A stretch of DNA of 64,000 nucleotides from Corythucha ciliata (lineage: Eukaryota > Arthropoda > Insecta > Hemiptera > Tingidae): positions 12,214,001 through 12,278,000 of the forward strand of contig CM075937.1 in assembly GCA_038030265.1 (NCBI GenBank), read 5' to 3'. How positions within the stretch are numbered: the first letter of the stretch is position 1; each line of letters starts with the position of its first letter. A program made the position numbers and the translations under genes. The notes under the pieces were generated by a model that saw only the letters and a program-made list of their open reading frames with translations, was not told where the DNA came from and searched no databases. Shown here piece after piece: positions 24,901-31,700 of this stretch.

Positions 24901-27794
24901 GTGGAGTCTACTCTGGAAGAAAAGAAAATCTGTTCGGCTGTCTTTTTGGACGTAGCTCAAGCGTTTGATAAAGTTTGGCACAAGGGGCTTGAGTTCAAGT
25001 TGAATAAACTCCTTCCGAAAAAATTCTACGAAATTCTGAAATCTTATTTATGCGGTAGACACTTCCGAGTGAAACATGAGGGTGAATATTCGCGGCTGCG
25101 TAAAATTTCGGCTGGAGTACCTCAAGGAAGCGTCTTTGGACCAGTGCTTCACCTATTGTACACGAGTGACCTACCCGTAAGAGAGGACTCAATCATTCCA
25201 ACGTTTGCCGACGACACAGCTCTTCTTGCAGTCGGAAATGATGTTGAAGAGGCTACTAGCAAAATGCAAACCGCGGTAGAAGAAGTAAACACCAGGACAA
25301 AAAAGTGGAGAATAAAACTCAACGAGGAGAAATCTGTTCATGTAAACTTTACAAATCGCAAGACCAGCCCAATCCCTGTGCAACTCAATGAGAAAATAAT
25401 ACCATTTGCAAACATGGCGAAGTACCTAGGCATGACGCTGGATGCTAAACTCCGGTGGAAGCCTCACGTCAAAAAGAAAAAAGAGGAACTCAACACCAAG
25501 CTCAGAAAAATGTACTGGCTGCTCGGGAAGCATTCTGAGCTCTCGATGGCCAACAAGCTCCTGCTATACCAGCAAGTTCTGAAGCCGATCTGGGCCTACG
25601 GGTGTCAGCTTTGGGGCTGCACCAAGAAAAGCAATGTCAAAGTCATACAAACTTTTCAAAACAAAGTTTTGAGAATGATAACAAATGCGCCCTGGTATGT
25701 ACGAGGGCTTGACCTGCATCGTGACCTGCAAATTGAAACGGTGGCAGAAGCTATCAAAAAACGAGCAGCGGAGCACGAAAAAAGGCTCCACAAACACCCT
25801 AATGTCGAGGCACTCGTCTTGCTGGATACTGCAGGAGACCTTCGACGGCTAAAAAGGACCAAACCCCTTGACTTGGAAGCTACATTATAAGTGTAGTGAA
25901 GCCACAAACTGTGTAATGTGAAAGTGAAGTTGCTAGATGTTATTTAATTCTTATTTGAATATATGTATAGCAGTTGCAACATGTAATAAATGGGGAAAAA
26001 AATGTATCCTTACGTAATTATTTTAGTTCAAAATTTATTTTTCTGGTACAAATCATATCACGCGCGTGAATGACTGCAATTATCATACAAAAACATCTGA
26101 AAAATAGCACCAACCGAAAACTTGAAGGAATCAGACCAGTTAATTTGTTTAATAATTGTTTATTTGCTAGTGAAAGTGGTGGGGAGATGATGATGGATAT
26201 GGTGCACTGATTTTTCTTAAATTATTTGGTTCTTTTAATTATGGGGTTATTTTGACGTCGGAGACAATTTTTGGGGGATTTTACCTGACAGTTGCAATAT
26301 GGCTTATTTTGACGATTTTGATGCTTTGATTTTCGTGTCATATCTCAGTACAAATCCAACCGATTTTCAATTTTTTTAACGTCAATTGAAAGCTCACATA
26401 ATGTGCATGTTTTTACAGTAATTGGTCACTGCTCGACCAACTGAAGATTGAGCGAAATTCGCCTCTGAAAGAAACACGAAAATTCAACGCAACACTTTTT
26501 CGATTTTTCTAAAAATAACTAAACATACTTAAAGACGATTTTAATATGTTATTCCTGATTTTTCCAATGTTAAATTTTGTGCTCTATGTTGAACGGTTAG
26601 TCCGTTAAGACCGCTTTTTGTGTAAAAGAGGTGATTTGGCTTAAAAAACACTAAATTCCCTGCAACTCCGAAACAAAGCGTTTCCGACCCTATGTCCATA
26701 CAGTCATTTTGGTTCGCCCTACTTAGTAGCACAACATGTGCAAGTATTGACGTTTCCTCCAGGAACACCCTGAATATGCTATGATATAGGCCAGTTTCGG
26801 GATTCTGTAGGCTTACCTTAAGGACCATTACAGAGGAAAATTAATCTGTAGTCACCACTTTTTTTTTTCAGGAGGACTGGGATCCGAAAAAGAGTTTGTT
26901 GGGGGGGAGGGGGGCACCGCTCCGCCGGCCATTCGGGCTCAGCCCGATCGCCCACGCCCCAGTATCTGCCCCTTGGGGCTGATAGGAAAGAGCGTGTTCT
27001 TCCAGAATCCAGCGTCAAAAGTTGCAGAAAGTCAAGGAAAATTATGTTATTCTAAAAAGATGTTTAAAAATTCATATCTCGAAGGGTTTTGATTTTCGGA
27101 CCGTGGCTTATAGTGTTTTTGATCGCAAATGAGGTCTACTTTTAACCAAAATTTGTTTTTTTCACCAATACGCATCGACCCTGTATATCTCTGGACAAAG
27201 GGCCTCAGCTATATGGTGTTGAAGAGAATTAACTGTATTTTTCATTTTTCCGAATAATCAGTAAGTTTTCGAGCTATTTGAGCTAAAGGGGGGGGGGGGT
27301 AACACTAGATGGATCCGCCCCATTAATTTCTTGATCCGCCACTGGCTGGATTGATGAAAAAGCAGGGACTTTGTAGGCTGTTCTACAAAATTTGATTAGC
27401 TGATCTGGTGTGGTGTGCTAACGAGCAAACTCCCTATTTTTACTTGGTCTTGGACAGAGGTGGATAGCCCAAGCAAAGCGATGCATTATTGAAAGAAACT
27501 CTGTTTTTCCTGAGACACGTAAAATAGATAGGAAACGTTAGTAGATGGGTATAAAATGAGGATTCACTTTAGGATGTGTTCAAGAATCGTGTCACTTTTC
27601 AGGTGAGAAGCATCAATTAATTATTAGAATTGATAAGTATACGACACAGAAAGTACGGCGTATGGATCATTAAGATGATTGGTTTGTGATATAAACATCC
27701 ACTCACCTGTTGCTTTCACCTCGACAATCAATTCATGTATCAGCAAAAGGAGTATGAGCGAAACAAAGGGCCAAACCCTATTGAATTTTTCCAT
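6247..27794 (-). CDS. wgn: Wengen-like TNF receptor superfamily protein, three exons, ~20.5 kb first intron
   Basis: Proposed minus-strand exons: 27707-27794 (start ATG, signal peptide), 6993-7175 and 6247-6935 (stop). Exon 1 encodes a basic start, a Leu/Ile-rich core and VKATG, then an AACAG|gtgagt donor in phase 1. Exon 2 opens with the two bases that complete that codon and encodes a short ectodomain with about eight cysteines (CMKCDG, CSKCSQ, CPPGYVSKW). Exon 3 gives a transmembrane segment (VGGSIGVALCVLSALAAGLY), a basic stop-transfer stretch and a ~190-residue cytoplasmic tail ending in LGFRPQDEITTEL. The total is about 319 residues, close to Drosophila Wengen (about 340), which likewise lacks a death domain. 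The exon 2-3 pairing is firm. Joining the signal exon across 20 kb is inference from phase, strand and topology. Other type I receptors remain possible. Confidence 0.5.
6993..7175 (-). CDS. wgn: Wengen-like receptor, exon 2: cysteine-rich ectodomain
   Basis: Flanked by the acceptor 'cattccag' (7176-7183) and the donor 'CAAG|gtgagt' at 6992/6993. It encodes about 61 residues with cysteines in TNF-receptor-like spacing (VCHSVVSCMKC, SCSKC, SCGE, VCPPGY, SVCQ) and one N-glycosylation sequon (NQT). There is no in-frame start, so it must be joined to an upstream signal peptide exon. Confidence 0.7.
8342..8976 (+). repeat. 5'-truncated copy of the TAGTCCAGTCAAA foldback family
   Basis: This stretch matches 46,560-47,196 base for base over long runs ('aataggtctgatagaaaatt', 'cccgagctactggcaaaaat', 'gacgagattttt') and ends in the same terminus (ccgtttgactggactat). 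The second arm present in the full element at 45,661-47,196 is absent here. A run of G follows the end. Confidence 0.7.
9243..9537. repeat. Small inverted-repeat element with ~44-bp arms
   Basis: The left arm 'taccgtatgcaaggtgacta..ggtgccgcagat' at about 9246-9291 is repeated inverted at about 9494-9537. The spacer is about 200 bp. It looks like a miniature inverted-repeat element and encodes nothing. Confidence 0.45.
9686..9771 (+). tRNA. tRNA-like sequence (Leu/Ser-type, degenerate)
   Basis: A perfect T arm is seen: stem GTGGG / CCCAC around the loop TTCGATT at 9748-9764. Upstream is a D-arm-like 'agtggcagaggtcgttaaggcg', typical of long-variable-arm tRNAs. The acceptor stem pairs poorly (gcccagc against tataggc; only about four pairs). 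This is therefore a tRNA pseudogene or the head of a tRNA-derived SINE rather than a sound tRNA gene. I cannot assign an anticodon with confidence. Confidence 0.35.
9880..10245. repeat. Palindromic tandem array built on 'GGTCTACAAG..CTTGTAGACC'
   Basis: Units of about 61 bp run from about 9,957 to 10,150 and shorter ones to 10,245. Each carries 'aactggtcnacaagac(t/g)tgtagacca(g)ttg', which is itself a near-perfect palindrome. Two to three full units and several partial ones are present. No open frame of substance is seen. Confidence 0.6.
10900..11480 (+). repeat. Degenerate 'ttttagccgcgaattagcg' tandem repeat
   Basis: Loose 25-35 bp units ('ctccatgttagccgcgaattagcgtt', 'caatttcagctgtgaaatagtgtt') run through this segment and re-start at 19,398 in the duplicated copy. 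The same family recurs at 40-470 (inverted), 37,560-37,870 and 43,400-45,010. Confidence 0.5.
12055..12672 (+). repeat. Left arm of CAGGGTG foldback element (copy 1)
   Basis: Starts TA-CAGGGTGTTCCAGG and matches 20387-21003 directly. The inverted partner arm is at 26168-26772. In copy 1 the partner is absent because the duplicated block ends first. Confidence 0.75.
12705..14720 (-). pseudogene. Jockey-like LINE, inverted 5' half (copy 1): ORF1 and endonuclease
   Basis: Read on the minus strand. ORF1 (about 14,720-13,639) is a Gag-like nucleic-acid-binding protein with three CCHC-type knuckles (CKNCQGFNHTQRYC, CVKCAGKHNTKDC, CVNCRGHHPASYRGC). It is interrupted by a one-base loss near 14,308. 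The endonuclease follows (13,632-12,705, with a frame break near 13,345). Its visible motifs are ALWNPIGLRER, ISETHF, GGDFNAKHEYWGS and SDHSAVVM, as in the apurinic-type endonucleases of non-LTR elements. Coding ends in KRRAR at the direct-repeat boundary, just where the RT segment should continue. ORF1 also lacks a clear natural start: its frame is open to about 14,720, where unrelated sequence begins. Confidence 0.85.
14720..15737. other. Interposed 1.0-kb segment flanked by 15-bp inverted repeats (copy 1)
   Basis: Bounded by agtgcatttcattta (14720-14734) and its exact inverse (15723-15737). It lies between the 5' end of the inverted LINE half and the start of the sense half. It contains a pol III-like promoter on the minus strand and no convincing protein. 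It could be a later insertion of a DNA element or filler created at the LINE junction. Copy 2 has the same segment at 23053-24078. Confidence 0.45.
15310..15400 (-). ncRNA. tRNA-derived SINE-like promoter (copy 1)
   Basis: On the minus strand an A-box-like 'taggtcaaatggta' lies about 32 bp upstream of a strong B box 'gggttcgaatcc' (15315-15326). This is the usual tRNA promoter geometry. The cloverleaf is poor, so a SINE head or tRNA relic is more likely than a tRNA gene. The same sequence is at about 23,640-23,735 in copy 2. Confidence 0.35.
15778..16380 (+). pseudogene. Jockey-like LINE, truncated RT start (copy 1)
   Basis: Encodes the N-terminal RT linker and fingers seen intact in copy 2 (NKLCNQLKALIRH, KSPGCDLITARIMRELPE, AEVIMIAKPGKPA). 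A one-base loss near 16,051 shifts frame ('aaggaaaag|tgc' against 'aaggaaaaagtgc' in copy 2). It is cut at 16380 by the end of the duplicated block, before the palm domain, so it cannot encode an active enzyme. Confidence 0.85.
16381..17868. other. Spacer between duplicated blocks, no gene seen
   Basis: Mostly unassigned. A hairpin-forming pair lies at about 17,027-17,158 ('agacccccacacacgggttgtcttgt'-like arm and its inverse), probably a tiny inverted-repeat element. A poly-G run is at 17,310-17,320. 'ttgctctttcaaaaacc'-type repeats occur at 17,650-17,850, resembling those at 40,910-40,990. Confidence 0.35.
17869..19140 (-). pseudogene. Tc1/mariner-like DDE transposase pseudogene with a small intron
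   Basis: Read on the minus strand. The N-terminal helix-turn-helix (EATGVSRSSVFRIVKEAERS) is at 19,047-18,960. Then come RKEYIRQRLHHLGFKWKK, a first catalytic region NIVFLDETYVQEAH, RLIVVHGGG, then MNNASYH where family members have an aspartate (MDNASYH). The third region is LPPYHPDLNPIELVWGDIK. A 62-bp GT/AG intron (18464-18525) splits KIG|KGNRL in phase. Defects: frame break near 18,850, a stop replacing Trp ahead of LSQHG, and the Asp-to-Asn change in the second catalytic motif. The C-terminus is short. Clearly inactive. Confidence 0.8.
19141..19397. other. AT-rich spacer with 'ATCGATA' motifs
   Basis: Several near-palindromic 'tatcgata/gatatcg' words lie between 19,285 and 19,390 immediately before the second duplicated block. 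No gene is seen. Confidence 0.35.
21039..23053 (-). pseudogene. Jockey-like LINE, inverted 5' half (copy 2): ORF1 and endonuclease
   Basis: Same content as copy 1. Here ORF1 reads through the site of the copy 1 frameshift as one frame from 22,972 to about 22,115, and is then cut by an in-frame TAA (ATATAAAAT, where copy 1 has ATAAAAAAT). The three CCHC knuckles are present. The endonuclease occupies 21,964-21,689 and 21,667-21,039 with the shared frame break between them. Motifs GGDFNAKHQYWGS and SDHSAVVM are intact. Confidence 0.85.
23053..24078. other. Interposed 1.0-kb segment flanked by 15-bp inverted repeats (copy 2)
   Basis: Bounded by agtgcatttcattta (23053-23067) and its inverse (24064-24078). 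It is equivalent to 14720-15737 and contains the same minus-strand A-box/B-box pair. Immediately right is the small palindrome 'cgacaggctgctgtcg', which also appears in altered form in the centre of the foldback element near 57,840. Confidence 0.45.
24120..26001 (+). pseudogene. Jockey-like LINE reverse transcriptase, 3' half, with A-rich tail
   Basis: Sense 3' half of ORF2. Frame one (24,182-24,892) has the linker and fingers (KSPGCDLI, YRPISLLPTVSKLFEKLL). A one-base frame break near 24,880 moves to a second frame running to 25,890. The second frame has AVFLDVAQAFDKVWH, SAGVPQGSVFGPVLHLLYTSDLP, the catalytic FADDTALLA and the thumb/C-terminal region (MTLDAKLRWKPHV). A 3' UTR with AATAAA and an A-run ends at 26001. 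Apart from the frame break and the inverted 5' half it is well preserved, suggesting a fairly recent insertion. Confidence 0.9.
26168..26772 (-). repeat. Right arm of CAGGGTG foldback element
   Basis: Inverted counterpart of 20387-21003 (and 12055-12672), ending in CAGGAACACCCTG. The match starts at the centre-proximal 'gctagtgaaagtggtggggag'-like phrase. Divergence from the left arms is greater than between the two left arms, as expected if the duplication is younger than the element. Confidence 0.75.
26773..27706. other. Repeat fragments, no gene
   Basis: The 27,040-27,186 stretch ('atctcgaagggttttgattttcgga..gcaaatgaggtctac..ccctgtata') is an inverted relative of 57,030-57,150, a lone foldback arm end. 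Poly-T (26,860) and poly-G (27,287-27,299) tracts are present. 26,900-27,000 is GC-rich and unassigned. Confidence 0.4.
27707..27794 (-). CDS. wgn: Signal-peptide exon, probably exon 1 of the Wengen-like receptor
   Basis: Begins with ATG and encodes 29 codons plus one base: a short charged start, a hydrophobic core (VSLILLLLIHELIV) and a small-residue cleavage region (VKATG). It is followed by a strong donor (AACAG|gtgagt). The next in-phase minus-strand acceptor attached to a cysteine-rich ectodomain is at 7175. I saw no other candidate partner exon downstream on this strand, but intermediate exons in the repeat-rich interval cannot be excluded. Confidence 0.5.
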
Positions 27795-28704
27795 GCTCCA
27801 GAGCAAGGCATTTCTTTCCACTGGGCTGGCCGAGGGTCTCCTCCAAGGGCCTTTATTCTCAAGAAAGAAGCCCTACGTACAAGTTGACATCTGCGGGGGA
27901 GGGCCTTTAAAAAAAACAAGGACTTATGTTTGCAATTAAAATGATAACCACAGCGACGTCTGACTGTCACACACACGAACACAAAAAACTCACTGATGGG
28001 GGGAGGGAAATAAATTAAAAATTACAGTCACGCCCTTTTAGAACGATCCGCAAACGATACACTTCCTTGTTACGATTGATTAAAAGGTCGAGGCTTTGCT
28101 CAGTCCATCAACTTTCACTTAACTGAAGTTTCAATTACAACAATAAAAAAAAGTCCTTTGATCCCAGGCTCCTCTTTTACGTGGAAAACGAGAACAAAAT
28201 TGAACGATAGGAATGCAAACAAGAAAGTGGTTTGAAGAGTTGGCTAGAGAAAAAGACGGCGACGCCAAATTTGATTGAAAATTTGAAAAAATGTGATTTA
28301 GCGAGGGGGTCTCACGGAAGTTTCAGAAAATTATTTTTTTTCTTTTTCGTGAGTTGGTAACACAAAATGATTCATCACCTCGAAGTGCGCAAAGCAACAC
28401 TGAAAGCGAGCACCCCACCAAGAGAAGTGAAACCCCCGAACCACTCGCCCGTTCCTTCTTTCTCGTCTTCATTTTCGGTTCAGTGGCTGTGGCTCTGACG
28501 GGCACCGTCGAGTGAAGGCGATCGCGAACTTCAAGTGTTTCCTGGTTGAGGCGTCCTTTTTTTTTTTTTTTTCCAGTCGAATTTGTTTTTTTCCCTCCTC
28601 GCTGAAACGGTTTATTCCAACTTTTGCTCTCAATCTGACCTACCTCAGAAGTTAATATTAAACCTCAAGACTCTTCTCCTGTGACTTGAGCACACAAAAG
28701 AAGA
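27795..28704. promoter_or_regulatory. Shared upstream region between receptor exon 1 and Caprin
   Basis: About 0.9 kb separates the two start codons, which face apart. The Caprin-proximal part (28,470-28,700) is less AT-rich, with a long T tract at 28,557-28,573. I did not find a convincing TATA box, so initiator-type start sites on both strands are an inference. No coding sequence is evident. Confidence 0.35.
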
Positions 28705-31700
28705 ATGCCGACCGCTTCTGTAGCGAGTGCCAATTCCAATGCGAACGCACCCGCCGCCCCGAAGCCCGACAAACAGGCTTCGACTCCAGCGCCGGCGGAA
28801 GGCCCCCCGGATCCACTTCGGCAGGGCATAATCATGATCGACCATAAAATAAGGAACCTGGAGAAACGAAAGGTAAGACTTTACGGTGTGTCGAAAAGGC
28901 CCCAATGCCGGGCGTGAGGGAGGAAAAAATACGGCGGCCATGTTGCCCATGTGGTTTTGTCCCCGTGCTTTTCCAGTAATTTATTTTAATGAAAACTCCT
29001 CTTTTTACCCTTTTTAACAATATTTTGACTCTCCCTTTTATCTATAATCTTTAAACAAATTTTTAAATTGGTCTATAAGGCTGCCCGGGGTCTGTGGCTG
29101 GTGTTTTCTTGGTTCGTCTTTGTTACACCACCCCTCGACCCGCTACTCATTACTTTATTTTACGTGACTTTAACATCATTCACGGTTTATTTGTGTTTCC
29201 CAAGGCGAAACTCGACTCCTATCGTAGTTTACAAGAGAGTGGCAAAGACTTGAACAGTGACCAGAAGGAAGCTGTTTCAAAATACGACGAGGTTCTCGCT
29301 CATCTTGACATTGCTCGAAGTATTTCAAAATCTCTGTCGTCTTTGGCCCTTGATACGGCGAAAAATCAAAAACGTCAAGCACGTAAAGATGCGCAAGAAC
29401 GTGCCGCTCAGGACTTGGCTCGAATTCGGGAAATTCTCATCATTCAAGTAAAATAATCACTTATGGCGCCCCCCCCCTCCCTTAGTTCATCTCTTACGGT
29501 GTGGTAAATTTGTGTTTAACAGGAAACTTTGGTTCACATGGGACAGGAGAGTGTACGCGAGGACTTTTTGGCTGGAAAGGGTAAAGTGACGTTATCTGCT
29601 GAAGAACTCCAGTCTATTGATGATCTCTACGTTGAACTGACACCGAAACGTGATGAACCCATCCCTTTCGTGGTGAGTCATCATTTGATTTTGCATCATC
29701 ATTGTCATGTTGAGAACCCGAGACTTTATTGGATTGAATTGGGTGATGTATACGGCATTGTCACTCGGGGAAATGTAGAAAGGTGACTGGTGGATTTTGA
29801 ATTTTTGGCAAGACTACGACTAGGAAGAGGCTGCAATGAATTTGACCGAGAAATCGCAGAGGCGTAACGTATGGGGGGATGGTGGGGCGGCCCGCCCCGG
29901 GCATCACGTAAAATGGGGCATCAGTCGGCTGAAGCTTTTATTTATTTTTAGCGTGTATATGTTAAAGAACCGAGCACAGTTGGGATAAATACAGGGTGTT
30001 TGGTAAGTCGACGGCAATAATGCAGGGGGTTCTTCTAGGTCCAAAATGGACCAAAAAAGTCCATATAAACATAGGTCCGATTTCCAACCGTTTTCGAGAT
30101 AATCGATATTTTAGTATTTTTAGCCATAACGTTAATTTTATTGGATTCAGCGCTTATAAGTCGAGAACAGTTACACGTACATTAAATCTGAGGGCACTAC
30201 CGAAAAGAGCAGACATTTTTCAGTGGGAATTGGTCCAGTTATCCCCGAAAGTAGTCGCACTTTTCAAGTAACCAGTCAGATTGTGGAGATTTGTACCGAT
30301 TTTAGGCAGTTTAGCCGTAACTTGAATGCATGATAGCGAATCTTGAAATGCTATCCAGGTTTGGCAAATTTCACAAAAACTTGCCTGATTAGTGAGGATG
30401 AAAATACCAAACCCACATCATCGCACCCCTTCGTAAAAGTTTGGAAAAATGAACACATTTCGAGCTAAAAGTGCTTTTTTGGGTGTTCTTTGCAATAGGC
30501 CTTTGTAAATAAATGAAAGTGAACAATGGAATCAAGCACACTATTATTTCTCCTAAAATGATAATAAAGCTTCTTGTAGGTCTAATCGTGGTCAGCGATG
30601 CAAAATAAAAACATTTCGTAGCGTTTATTGCACCAATTCACAACAATTAGTAAATAAAATAACAAATAAATTACCTAAAACTTCTTTTTTTACAATACAT
30701 TTTCAAAATGTCCTCCTCTGTTCCGTAGGCAGGCTCTTGCCCTTTTTCTTGTGGCACCCACTGTCACGCGAGGAGAAATGTCGGCTCGAAGGGCCTCAAA
30801 AGCTCCTGTAATCTTTCTTCGAAGCTCCTCTTGATGCAGTAAACACGGTCTTTTACCAAATCCCAGACGTGGAAATCCATGGGCGCCATGTCCGGCGATC
30901 GAAGTGGTAGTGGAATTGAACCCCCTCGTCATATCCACATATCATAACTTCTATCCAAATACTGGCGAAATTCGATCAATTATGGGGGAGGGGGCACGAT
31001 CATGTTAAGAATAAGGCTTCGACGAACATCTTCCCACAGATTTTGCATTGAATGAGGCAAATCGTTCTGAATAAAGTTCAAATACACTACGGGAAGTTTT
31101 ATTTTGCATCGCTGACCTTGATTAAGGCCTGAAAAAAGTTTTATTTTCATTTTAAATAAGAAGTCAATTTTTTCCCCTTCATTTCTTCGAAAAGGCTTAT
31201 TGCAAAGAACACCCAAACAAGCACTTTTCGCTGGAAACGTGTTCATTTCTTCAAACTTCTACAAAGAGGTGCGATAATCTGAGTTTGGTACTTTGATCCT
31301 CACTAATGAGGCAAGTTTTTGTGAAATTTGCCAAACCTGGATGGCATTTCAAGATTCGCTATCATGCAATCAAGTTACGGCTAAACTGCCTAAAATCGGT
31401 ACAAATCTCCACAATCTGACTGGTTACTGGAAAAGTGCGACTACTTTTGGGGATAACTAGACCAATTCCCACTGAAAAATGTCTGCTCTTTTCGGTAGTG
31501 CCCTCAGATTTAATGTACGTGTAACTGTTCTCGACTTATAAGCGCTGAATCCAATAAAATTACCGCTATGGCTAAAAATACCAAAATATCGATTATCTCG
31601 AAAATGGTTGGAAATCGGACCTATGTTTATATGGACTTTTTTAATCCATTTTGGACCTAGAAAAATCCCCTGCATTATTGCCGTCGACTTACCAAACACC

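Larger units (their letters stand above)
21025..26015 (+). mobile_element. LINE insertion with 5' inversion, flanked by 14-bp direct repeats
   Basis: The word atgtatccttacgt occurs at 21025-21038 and 26002-26015. Between them the order on the plus strand is inverted endonuclease-ORF1 (21,039-23,052), an interposed 1.0-kb segment, then sense RT to an A-rich tail (ending 26001, after a polyadenylation word 'aataaa'). The inverted part begins at the same ORF2 point at which the sense part starts. This fits target-primed reverse transcription with twin priming. Confidence 0.75.
20387..26772. mobile_element. CAGGGTG foldback element interrupted by a LINE
   Basis: Terminal CAGGGTGTTCC (20387) and GGAACACCCTG (ends 26772) are inverted and preceded or followed by TA-type flanks. 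Arms of about 610 bp are 20387-21003 and 26168-26772. Removing the LINE and one 14-bp direct repeat leaves an element of about 1.4 kb, the same size class as the elements at 29,992-31,703 and 31,750-33,179. It has no coding capacity of its own. Confidence 0.75.

Noticed and set aside
28323..28505. Minus-strand frame starting MPVRATATEPK upstream of Caprin
   Set aside because: It lies in the presumed promoter and 5' UTR, is short, and has no splice or domain support.
30690..30938. Minus-strand frame with residues like those of an N-terminal transposase domain
   Set aside because: It is short, lies in the centre of a foldback element, and has no catalytic motif, so I did not call it a gene.
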